From: Bacillus cereus
GTDB lineage: Bacteria; Bacillota; Bacilli; Bacillales; Bacillaceae_G
Reading direction: 5' to 3'
Assembly: GCF_025917685.1 (NCBI RefSeq)
Contig: NZ_CP089518.1
Location: forward strand, 869,001 to 933,000
DNA length: 64,000 nucleotides
In this document: positions 8,442 to 17,500 of the stretch, one piece after another
How the letters are laid out: each line of letters starts with the position of its first letter
Numbering within the stretch: position 1 is the first letter of the stretch
Translations under genes and position numbers: made by a program
The notes under the pieces: model-generated
Databases searched by the model: none
Seen by the model: only the letters and a program-made list of their open reading frames with translations
Told to the model about the DNA's origin: nothing

Positions 8442-10172
8442 TTATGCTTCGATTACTTTAAGCATTCTATTTAAAAATGCAGCAGCTTCACCACGTGTTG
8501 CTGTACCTTTTGGGACAAACTCGTTTCGCTCATTACCTTTTACAATTCCGTATGCATAAACGTTTTGTAATGCTTTTTTATTGTATGCTAAGTCTTGGTC
8601 AGTGAATGGTAATTTCACTTCTTTTCTATAAATCCATTTGTATTCTAGTGCACGATCAATCATAATAACAGCTTCATCACGTGTTATTGTAGCATTTGGA
8701 TCAAATGTATTATTCCCACGACCATTAATTATACCTGCGCTAGCGGCACGATTAATTCCATCTACTAAAGATGAATGTGCTTCGTTTAAGTCCGTAAATT
8801 TAGAATTTCCAGCAGGTAATTTTAAAGAGCGGGACATTAAGTTTGCAAATTCGGCACGTGTTACAAGACGATTTGGCCAATAAGAACCATTACCGTCGCC
8901 GAACATAATTTTTTTAGCTGCTAACTGGCGAATATCTTGCTCATACCAGCCACCTGTAATGTCGTCTTTTTCATGTGGGATTTCTTCAGGGATAACATCT
9001 TTACGATTTTCATTATAATAAGCATTTGTTCCTTGTAAGAAAGCAGTCCATTGTCCACGTTGAATCATAAATGCAGGACAGTTTTTTCCACTCCAAAATT
9101 GGTGCTTTTGAACGTGATCTAGTGAGATATTTAGTTCATTCATTAAATACGCAGCTAATTTGCGGGCGTTTTCTACTGCTTTAACATAATCGCCATCGCT
9201 ATTTACAGCAATTTCAATTCCGATTGATTCATAATTTCCAGTTTTATTTCCAGCATGCCATCCAACTTCATTTAATGGAAGGTGTTGATAAATTTCTTTA
9301 TCATCGACAGTAAAATGCCAAGATGCTGAACGATCAGTGTTTCCACGTGCTTGACTATCTAGGTACTTTGCGTGATTTAAAGCGTTAGCACCGTTGCTCG
9401 TATTAGCAGTTTCATGAATTGTAATGTATTTTGGATCCATTGCGTATCCAGGTCGAATGTTTTCATTACCTTTTGGGACAATCATTTCTTTAAATGTCAC
9501 ACCATAAATATTGCTTGTATATAAATTTGCGGGAGTTCTATATAAAGTTTTCTTTTCTGTAGAACTCTTATTTTCTAATAAGGATGCTTTCGTACCTTCA
9601 AACGTAGCTGAAGGCGCGTAAATCCATTTTGATGTTTCGTTTACTTGAATTTTAAACCAATTCCCAGATTGTTCAGTAGGAGTGATTGTTTGTGGTTGTA
9701 TTTTATTTTCTTCTTTAAATGGTTCGAAAGGAAGTGAATATGTAAAAGTCTCTTCCTTTATAATTAATTTTTTATTGGAAAGTTTATGAATCTCTCGTAC
9801 TTCTAAACTATTATCATCATTATTGATCCAGCCAGAACTAGACGCAGTTTGTACATAGTATGCAGTATCTTTTTTCTTTGTTGCCTTTACGACTTGGTCA
9901 GTAACTTCACTATTTGTTTTGTTCTGTAAAGTGTTCGAATCATATAGTGGAAGTTTTTTTGATAAATGGAGCAGATATTCACCATTTATTTCAAGGTGAT
10001 TCTCTTCATCATGTCGATGTTTTTTTGCATGTTCTTCGATGCTTTTTAAGGCTTCTTCATCAGTAGATGTTTCTGTGTTTGTCTTTGCAGTTTCTGCAAA
10101 TGAATAAGTGGGAGTTGCAAATGTTTGTAATGCCAAAGAAAGTGCTAAAATGTTGTAAAACTGTTTTTTCAT
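8442..10172 (-). CDS. SLH-anchored N-acetylmuramoyl-L-alanine amidase (Amidase_2)
   Basis: Secreted peptidoglycan hydrolase of 576 residues. A signal peptide (about 1-26, ending SFAETA) is followed by a region to ~225 that resembles bacterial SH3 repeats (SGWINNDD, NWFKIQV). The Amidase_2 domain (~235-385) has zinc ligands in ITIHETANTS, HAGNK and KNCPAF. Three SLH motifs close the protein (~405-575; WYEQDIRQLA, FTDLNEAHSS, FTDQDLAYNK), which bind pyruvylated secondary cell wall polysaccharide and would tether the enzyme to the wall. It belongs with the B. anthracis Bsl-type S-layer-associated proteins. csaB, whose product makes the pyruvyl ligand, is at 25.9 kb. Confidence 0.9.
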   Translation of the reverse strand: MKKQFYNILALSLALQTFATPTYSFAETAKTNTETSTDEEALKSIEEHAKKHRHDEENHLEINGEYLLHLSKKLPLYDSNTLQNKTNSEVTDQVVKATKKKDTAYYVQTASSSGWINNDDNSLEVREIHKLSNKKLIIKEETFTYSLPFEPFKEENKIQPQTITPTEQSGNWFKIQVNETSKWIYAPSATFEGTKASLLENKSSTEKKTLYRTPANLYTSNIYGVTFKEMIVPKGNENIRPGYAMDPKYITIHETANTSNGANALNHAKYLDSQARGNTDRSASWHFTVDDKEIYQHLPLNEVGWHAGNKTGNYESIGIEIAVNSDGDYVKAVENARKLAAYLMNELNISLDHVQKHQFWSGKNCPAFMIQRGQWTAFLQGTNAYYNENRKDVIPEEIPHEKDDITGGWYEQDIRQLAAKKIMFGDGNGSYWPNRLVTRAEFANLMSRSLKLPAGNSKFTDLNEAHSSLVDGINRAASAGIINGRGNNTFDPNATITRDEAVIMIDRALEYKWIYRKEVKLPFTDQDLAYNKKALQNVYAYGIVKGNERNEFVPKGTATRGEAAAFLNRMLKVIEA

Positions 10173-10363
10173 AGTTGTTATAACACGCTATAGTCTGTAT
10201 CTCGTGTTAACAGTCCTCCTTTTATAGTTAAATTAGTAACAAAATATGTTCTAGATTGTAGCAAGAGTATGTTATAATGTCTATACAACTAGAAAATGTT
10301 CGTGGAAAATCAATATTCAGTATGTTGTAAATATAATATAGAAATAAGGTAAAACCTTCTGTA

Positions 10364-10406
10364 TTGACCTGCAAACTCCCTTCAAGTAAACTAAAGAGAG
10401 TTTGCA
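10364..10406 (+). promoter_or_regulatory. hemZ promoter overlapping an inverted repeat
   Basis: TTGACC (10364-10369), 17-base spacer, TAAACT (10387-10392). A 9-base inverted repeat (GCAAACTC... / ...GAGTTTGC, about 10371-10404) brackets the -10, so it could be an operator or a leader hairpin. It shows no T-run and is unlikely to be a terminator. Confidence 0.45.
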
Positions 10407-10421
10407 AATGAAAAGGTGATA

Positions 10422-11912
10422 ATGTTGTTAATTTCAATTAAAACGTTACAAGATGATCGTTTTTTACGTCCGCTACAAAATATTGGCGGTTTATTTTTTG
10501 AAGAGAGCACGATAGGGTTTGAGAAAGAAGAAGCAAATCTGATCGTTGATATACAGATAGAAGGTAATGTGGCAGCATCAGCTCGTTTAACAGATGTTGC
10601 AACCGGAAATGTGTATGAAGAAACATTCTCGAAAGATTTATCTGCTTTTACAGATGAAAAAGAACGTATGAAGCAAGTGAAACATGTTGTTTCTTATGTA
10701 TATCTTTCTGTGCTTCAACAGCTAACTGGGCTTGAACAGAGCTGGGGTATTTTAACGGGAGTACGCCCAACGAAGCTGCTTCACAAAATGCTTCAAAATG
10801 GTATGTCAAAAGAAGAAGCGCACCAAGAACTTCGTGAAAGTTATTTAATTCATGAAGAGAAAATTGAACTTCTTCAGCGTATTGTTGATTGCCAATTAGC
10901 GGTGGTTCCAGATTTATACCGCTTGAAAGAAGAAGTAAGTATTTATATCGGTATTCCGTTTTGTCCTACAAAATGTGCGTACTGTACGTTCCCTGCTTAC
11001 GCAATTAACGGACGCCAAGGATCTGTTGATTCATTCTTAGGCGGTTTACATTATGAAGTTCGTGAAATCGGTAAGTTTTTGAAAGAAAAAGGTGTTAAAG
11101 TTACGACGATTTATTACGGCGGTGGTACACCGACGAGTATTACAGCAGAAGAGATGGATATGCTGTATGAAGAAATGTACGAAGCGTTCCCAGATGTGAA
11201 AGATGTACGTGAAGTAACAGTTGAGGCAGGTCGCCCAGATACGATCACACCAGCGAAGCTAGAAGTGTTAAATAAATGGAACATTGACCGTATTAGTATT
11301 AATCCGCAGTCATACCATCAAGAGACACTAAAAGCAATTGGACGTCATCATACTGTAGAAGAAACGATTGAGAAGTATCATTTAGCACGTGAAATGGGAA
11401 TGAACAATATTAACATGGACTTAATTATTGGTCTTCCTGGTGAAGGATTAGAAATCTTTAAGCATACGTTAGATGAAACAGAAAAGTTAATGCCAGAATC
11501 GTTAACAGTTCATACGTTATCATTTAAACGTGCTTCTGAAATGACACAAAATAAACGTAAATATAAAGTAGCAGGTCGCGAAGAAATCACTGCGATGATG
11601 CATGAGGCGGAAGAGTGGACGAAGAACCACAATTACGTGCCATACTATTTATATCGTCAAAAAAATATTTTAGGTAACTTAGAAAACGTTGGATATGCAA
11701 TGCCTACGCAAGAAAGTATCTACAATATTGTTATTATGGAAGAAGTACAATCAATTATTGGACTTGGTTGCGGGGCATCAAGTAAATTTGTTCACCCACA
11801 AACAGGAGCAATTACACACTTTGCGAATCCGAAAGATCCAAAATCATATAACGATGGCTTTGTGAAATATACAGAAGATAAACTGAAAATTTTAGAAGAG
11901 CTATTCGCGTAA
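10422..11912 (+). CDS. hemZ: Oxygen-independent coproporphyrinogen III oxidase-like HemZ
   Basis: Radical SAM protein of the HemN/HemZ family, 496 residues, close to B. subtilis HemZ. HemZ acts in anaerobic haem synthesis, converting coproporphyrinogen III to protoporphyrinogen IX. The 4Fe-4S motif CPTKCAYC lies near residue 185 and is followed by TIYYGGGTPTS (SAM binding) and VTVEAGRPD. A GTG at 10416 overlaps the AAAGG ribosome site, so the ATG at 10422 is preferred. The gene is monocistronic, with a promoter at 10364 and a strong terminator at 11920. Some HemN-like proteins lack oxidase activity, so the exact reaction is by family only. Confidence 0.92.
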   Translation: MLLISIKTLQDDRFLRPLQNIGGLFFEESTIGFEKEEANLIVDIQIEGNVAASARLTDVATGNVYEETFSKDLSAFTDEKERMKQVKHVVSYVYLSVLQQLTGLEQSWGILTGVRPTKLLHKMLQNGMSKEEAHQELRESYLIHEEKIELLQRIVDCQLAVVPDLYRLKEEVSIYIGIPFCPTKCAYCTFPAYAINGRQGSVDSFLGGLHYEVREIGKFLKEKGVKVTTIYYGGGTPTSITAEEMDMLYEEMYEAFPDVKDVREVTVEAGRPDTITPAKLEVLNKWNIDRISINPQSYHQETLKAIGRHHTVEETIEKYHLAREMGMNNINMDLIIGLPGEGLEIFKHTLDETEKLMPESLTVHTLSFKRASEMTQNKRKYKVAGREEITAMMHEAEEWTKNHNYVPYYLYRQKNILGNLENVGYAMPTQESIYNIVIMEEVQSIIGLGCGASSKFVHPQTGAITHFANPKDPKSYNDGFVKYTEDKLKILEELFA

Positions 11913-11919
11913 GGAGAAG

Positions 11920-11953
11920 GAGACTGTTCCGATTTGGAACAGTCTCTTTTTTA
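11920..11953 (+). terminator. hemZ terminator
   Basis: AGACTGTTCC / GGAACAGTCT stem with a five-base loop and T-run. The last T residues merge with the TTTAT edge of the mini bcr1 copy at 11950. Confidence 0.85.
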
Positions 11954-11991
11954 TCCCGCTATTTGCCGGGCTGATTAAAGTTTCACTTTAT
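11950..11991 (+). repeat. Minimal bcr1 derivative (42 bp)
   Basis: Only the outer parts of the element remain: TTTATCCCGCTATTTGCCGGGC joined directly to TGATTAAAGTTTCACTTTAT (written as two pieces of the copy). Both internal hairpins are gone. TTTAT bounds both ends. Confidence 0.7.
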
Positions 11992-12012
11992 ATTGTCAGT
12001 TTTTGTCGGTAA

Positions 12013-12180
12013 GTCGATATATTCGAAAAATCGCTGATATAAATTGAGTTGCGGTCGATATATTTTAAAAATCGCTGATATATTTCAAGTTGCGTCGATA
12101 TATCTTAAAAATCGCTGATATATTTCAAGTTGCGGTCAATATATTTTAAAAATCGTCAATATAATTTCATTTACCGTCAA
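12013..12180 (+). repeat. Four tandem ~41-bp GTCGATATATT repeats
   Basis: Units begin at 12013, 12054, 12094 and 12135, each GTCGATATAT + AAAAATCGCTGATATA + TTGCG, 40-41 bases long. The fourth unit is diverged (GTCAATATAT). They are preceded by TTTGTCGGTAA. Related copies lie at 39766-39832 and 47933-48020. There is no gene in 11913-12303; function is unknown. Confidence 0.85.
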
Positions 12181-12303
12181 GTGGCACTGTTTGTAAAACT
12201 ATGTCGATAATAATCAGAAAAATTAGTTAAATTATTAGAGGACAATGTCTACTTATAGACGAAATGATAGATTTATGAAAGAGAAAAGGGGGAAATTGTT
12301 GGC

Positions 12304-13860
12304 ATGTACATGACGATAGGGAGAATTTTTGATTTAGCAGTTGGCAAGTATCCGAATAAAGAGGCGTTAGTAGAACCAGAAAAAAATATTCGCTGGACAT
12401 ATAAACAGTGGGATGAGCAAATAAATAAAACAGCGCAAGCTCTATTGAAAGAAGGAGTACGAAAAGGAGACTCTGTATCTGTTTACTTATATAACTGTCG
12501 TGAATTTGTAAACGTTTACTTAGCCTGTGCCAAAATTGGGGCGATCTTTAACCCGATCAATTTCCGCTTAAAAGCAAAAGAATTATCGTATATCCTCCAA
12601 GATGCAGCCTCGAAATTAGTTGTCTTTGAAAAAGCAGTCGAATCAACTGTTGCTATGATTGAACGAGATTTTCCAAATACGTCTTTTTGGTATGTAGAAG
12701 ACGATACACCTTCCTATGCGAGTTCTTACCATGAAAAAGTAAATGAAGCATCAGCTGAAAAAGTAGATATTGTAGTAGATGAGATGGATTATTGTTCTAT
12801 GCTTTATACGAGTGGTACGACTGGTCATCCGAAAGGTGTACTACATCGCCATCGTGATATGGCTGAGCATAGTATGATTTGTACGTACTTCATAAAATAT
12901 AACAGGGATAGCGCCGGACTTGTGGTAGCGCCTTTATATCATTGCGGCGAGTTAAATGCTGGGATCATACCGCGCATTCAAGTTGGCGGAAAAAATGTTA
13001 TTTTACATCATTTTGATACGGATCGAGTGCTACATACAATTCAAGAAGAGAAGATTACGACGTTTTTTGCAGCACCAACGATGTGGAATATGTTACTGCA
13101 AAAAGATCTATCCGAGTATGATTTAACTTCGATGAAAATCGGTGTATATGGCGGGGCCGCGATGGCTCCAGCACTAGTGAAGGAATGTAAAGAGCGTCTT
13201 TATATTGATCTTGTCCAAATTTACGGAATGACAGAAATGGGACCGGTTGTTGCGTTTCTCGTAGAGGAGGATCAAATTACGAAAGCTGGTTCAGCAGGAA
13301 CACCGTGCTTTAGCCATGAAATTAGAATTGTTAAACCGAACGAAGATGCACCAGCAGAGCCAGACGATGTATTGCCTCCTTATGAAGTAGGGGAAATTAT
13401 TTTGCGCGGCCCGACTATGATGGCTGGATATCATAATCGAGAAGAAGCAAATGCAAAATCGATGTATAAAGGGTGGTATCATTCTGGTGATTTAGGCTAC
13501 TTCGATAAAGACGGCTATTTATTCGTCGCAGACCGCGTTGATGATATGGTAATTAGCGGTGGTGTAAATATTTATCCTCGTGAAATTGAAGATTTCCTTC
13601 ATAGTCACCCTGGTGTATTAGATGTTGCAGTACTTGGTGAGCCAGATGAATTATGGGGAGAGCGTGTCGTTGCGGTCGTTGTAAAGAAAGATGAAAATAT
13701 TTCAGAAGCTGATTTAGAAACGTATTGTAAAGAAAGTGATGAATTAGCAGATTATAAACGTCCGCGTCATTACTTATTTGTAGATGAACTTCCTCGTAAT
13801 GCGAGCGGAAAATTACAAAAATTTGTGCTAAGAGAGTCGTTAAAAAGCGCGAAGAAATAA
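12304..13860 (+). CDS. AMP-forming acyl-CoA synthetase
   Basis: A 518-residue ANL-superfamily ligase that activates a carboxylic acid, probably a fatty acid, as acyl-AMP and then acyl-CoA. The AMP-binding P-loop LYTSGTTGHPKGV lies near residue 165. The A5 motif QIYGMTEMGP, the A7 block WYHSGDLGYFDKDGYL, RVDDMVISGGVNIYP and the C-terminal catalytic Lys in PRNASGKLQKF are all present. The ATG at 12304 follows AAGGGGG with an ~11-base gap. It is monocistronic and ends at the hairpin at 13884. Chain-length preference cannot be read from the sequence. Confidence 0.9.
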   Translation: MYMTIGRIFDLAVGKYPNKEALVEPEKNIRWTYKQWDEQINKTAQALLKEGVRKGDSVSVYLYNCREFVNVYLACAKIGAIFNPINFRLKAKELSYILQDAASKLVVFEKAVESTVAMIERDFPNTSFWYVEDDTPSYASSYHEKVNEASAEKVDIVVDEMDYCSMLYTSGTTGHPKGVLHRHRDMAEHSMICTYFIKYNRDSAGLVVAPLYHCGELNAGIIPRIQVGGKNVILHHFDTDRVLHTIQEEKITTFFAAPTMWNMLLQKDLSEYDLTSMKIGVYGGAAMAPALVKECKERLYIDLVQIYGMTEMGPVVAFLVEEDQITKAGSAGTPCFSHEIRIVKPNEDAPAEPDDVLPPYEVGEIILRGPTMMAGYHNREEANAKSMYKGWYHSGDLGYFDKDGYLFVADRVDDMVISGGVNIYPREIEDFLHSHPGVLDVAVLGEPDELWGERVVAVVVKKDENISEADLETYCKESDELADYKRPRHYLFVDELPRNASGKLQKFVLRESLKSAKK

Positions 13861-13883
13861 GGTGTAGAGCAGTTGTCTATACA

Positions 13884-13926
13884 AATAAGGCTATCTTTCT
13901 TAATAAGGAAAGGTAGCCTTATTATT
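13884..13926 (+). terminator. Terminator of the acyl-CoA synthetase gene
   Basis: AATAAGGCTATCTTTC pairs with GAAAGGTAGCCTTATT with a single G-U/mismatch and an eight-base loop. Confidence 0.8.
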
Positions 13927-14511
13927 GTGAAATTATTAAAAATGAGGAGATAACAGTCTAAAAAAAATTGTATGCACCTCTATTTATAATTACTTCCTAT
14001 TATTATAGTAGGATATATTTTATTATTTCCTGTTTTAATTTTAATACTATATGATCCTTGTTAAAAAGGTTATTTTTGAAGTGATGAGAAATATTAAAAT
14101 AGTAAATGTGGGTGTGTAATTTCAGAATATGTTCGTGCTTTGGTACTAGTGGAATAAAATTATTAAGGAGAATGGTGATGGATAATGTTTGAAAGAGAAA
14201 AAAATCAGTCGTCAGATGACCGTATGACTAAAGTGGTCATTTAGTAATTTTTGGTTACTACTGGTATAGTAACAAATTAAAGTGCAAATGAACAGTCTTG
14301 TAATGCATTTTTATTAGTACTAATATTTATTGTTGGCTGCCAGAAAAAGAGAACAATATGGTTAATGAATCGTGTTGTTTACTGATTTGTTTTGCATGAT
14401 TAAAGATAGTTTGATGCTGCAAATATTCTTTAATTGTAACCTTTTTCAAGGTGGTTTAGGGTGAAAAGGATTTTGTAATATAAAAATGTGATGATTGAAA
14501 TTGGAGGCGTT
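13927..14511. other. Long intergenic region before the adhesin gene
   Basis: About 585 AT-rich bases with no intact gene. A 19-codon frame at 14185-14244 has a good ribosome site but ends at TAG. A stretch at 14289-14380 reads NAFLLVLIFIVGCQ, resembling the hydrophobic part of small Bacillus sporulation proteins, without a start. Both may be decayed small genes (weak). The adhesin promoter must lie here but is not clear by eye. Confidence 0.4.
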
Positions 14512-17500
14512 ATGAGTACATATTTAAAAAGAATATCTGTAATTTGTTTTATTGTTACCGTTATTATTGGACAAGTTTTTACACCTATCATCGGACATGC
14601 TCAAGAATTAAACACAGCAGGATTTGTTGATAGTTTTGCAATCGAAAAAACAACATTAAATTATGGGGAACAGACTAGCATACGTGTAAACTTTAGTGAA
14701 AAACCTGGAAAAAAGATGAAGTCCGGGGATACATTAACGTTAGCACTTCCTCCAGAATTAAAGGGTTTTAGTGGCACAATTGCATTAAAGGATGATTCAG
14801 GACGTGTTTTTGGTGCGTGTCAGATTAATGGAAATAATGTGGTTTGTACATTTAATGATACAGTAGATAAGCTTGAAAATATTAGAGGGAACTTTAATTT
14901 CACTGTTCAAGCTACGAATGTAGAAGCAGGAAAAACGAAAGATGTCCAAACGAATTTAGGAACAAATTTAGAAAAACAAACGGTTAGCATTACCCACTCG
15001 AAAGGAGGAGGTACAGAACCGGGGATCTTTTTCTATAAATCTGGTGATATTCAGCCAGACAAAAGTAATGAAGTACGTTGGTTTTTAAATATAAATTTAA
15101 AGAAACAATATTTACATGACAATATCGTTTTGAAAGATACTTTACAAGAAGGACAAATTCTTAATAAAGGTAGTTTTAATATAGCTATTAATAATAGAGA
15201 ATATTTGTCTCTTGAGCAATTTCAACAGCGAGGCTATGGATATATTAAGTTTACTAGTGATAACTCATTTGAAGTTGTAGTTTATAGACATATGGGGAAT
15301 GCCACTTCATTTACTGTTGCCTATACATCAACTATAACTGAGAGTGGGAAAAAGTTAGAATTTTTACAAAATGACTATAAACTTGATTATCAAATTTTAT
15401 ATGAGAAGCCTACTTCTGAATCTAATAGTGTAAAGGTTAAAAATATATCATTTGGTGGCGAAGCTGAAGGGGATTTACCTGCGAAGGGAACATTGCAAAT
15501 TGTTAAGCATATTGAAGGAAACGAAGGGAAAATTATCCCAGGTGTTTCTTTTAAAGTGTACACAGAATCAGGTCAGCAAATCGGTGATTCCTATACAACA
15601 AATCAAGACGGAATAGTTGAAGCGCCAAACCTTGCTCCAGGTAATTACTATGTACAAGAAATTTCAGCACCGAACTATGTAGAGTTCAATCCACAAACGA
15701 AAATTCCTTTTACAATTAAGAAGGATGATGTAAATGGAATAAAACTTATGGTTCCAAATAAGTTGAAAACTACATCAGTTACAGGAACAAAAACGTGGAA
15801 AGGCGACAAAGTAAAGGATCGCCCAGAAACAATTAAAGTAGATTTACTGCAAAATGGTAAAGTTATTACAACGAAAGAAGTTACCGCAGCAAATGATTGG
15901 AAATATGAGTTTGAAAAATTACCAGCAGTTGATAATGAAGGAAAAGCTCATAAGTATGAAGTGAAAGAACAACCAGTATCAGGATATCAATCGAAAGTTA
16001 ATGGATATGATATTACAAATATAAAGATACAGGAAGCAACGGAAGTAGAAGAGCAAGGTAAAGAAGAAACAATAGAAGAACTGGAAGATCCAACTAAACC
16101 GGAAATGCCAAAGGTGACAGAAGAGCCGAATAAGCAAGAAAAACCAGAGGTAACAGACAAACCGGAAATTTGGGTGAAACCAGAAGAAGAAAAGATTGAA
16201 GAAGAAACAACAGAAGAAATGGAAGAGCCAGTAAAACCGGAAACGCCAAAGGTGACAGAAGAACCGAATGTTCTTGAGAAACCAGAGGTAACAGACAAAC
16301 CGGAAATCTGGGTAAAACCAGAAGAAGAACAAGTGGAAGAAGAAACAACAGAAGAGATGGAAGAGCCAGTAAAACCGGAAACGCCAAAGGTGACAGAAGA
16401 ACCAAATGTGTTAGAGAAACCAGAGGTAACAGAGAAACCGGAAATCTTGGTAACACCGATCGAAGAAGAAAATAAAGAAGAAACAACAGAAGAGATGGAA
16501 GAGCCAGTAAAACCGGAAACGCCAAAGGTGACAGAAGAACCAAATGTGTTAGAGAAACCAGAGGTAACAGAGAAACCGGAAATCTTGGTAACACCGATCG
16601 AAGAAGAAAATAAAGAAGAAACAACAGAAGAGATGGAAGAGCCAGTAAAACCGGAAACGCCAAAGGTGACAGAAGAGCCGAATGTGCTAGAGAAACCAGA
16701 GGTAACGGACAAACCGGAAATCTTGGTAACACCGATCGAAGAAGAAAATAAAGAAGAAACAACAGAAGAAATGGAAGAGCCAGTAAAACCGGAAACGCCA
16801 AAGGTGACAGAAGAGCCGAATGTTCTAGAGAAACCAGAGGTAACGGACAAACCGGAAATCTTGGTAACACCGATCGAAGAAGAAAATAAAGAAGAAACAA
16901 CAGAAGAAATGGAAGAGCCAGTAAAACCGGAAACGCCAAAGGTGACAGAAGAACCGAATGTTCTAGAGAAACCAGAGGTAACGGACAAACCGGAAATCTT
17001 GGTAACACCGATTGAAGAAGAAACAACAGAAGAAACAACAGAAGAAATGGAAGAGCCAGTAAAACCGGAAGGACCAAAGGTGACAGAAGAACCAAATGTT
17101 CTAGAGAAACCAGAGGTAACAGAAAAACCGCAAGTAGAGGTAACACCGATTGAAGAAGAAACAACAGAAGAAACAACAGAAGAAACAACAGAAGAAACAA
17201 CAGAAGAAACAACAGAAGAGATGGAAGAGCCAGTAAAACCGGAAACGCCAAAGGTGACAGAAGAGCCGAATGTGCTAGAGAAACCAGAGGTAACGGACAA
17301 ACCGGAAATCTTGGTAACACCGATTGAAGAAGAAAATAAAGAAGAAACAACAGAAGAAATGGAAGAACCAGTAAAACCGGAAACGCCAAAGGTGACAGAA
17401 GAACCGAATGTGTTAGAGAAACCAGAGGTAACAGAGAAACCGGAAATCTTGGTAACACCGATCGAAGAAGAAAATAAAGAAGAAACAACTGAAGAAATGG

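Noticed and set aside
12013..12180. CRISPR array
   Set aside because: Repeats are AT-rich, unequal and contiguous without unique spacers, and no cas genes are in the window.
14185..14244. 19-codon gene before the adhesin
   Set aside because: A ribosome site is present, but the frame stops at once after KVVI and has no supporting features; it is more likely a decayed gene start.
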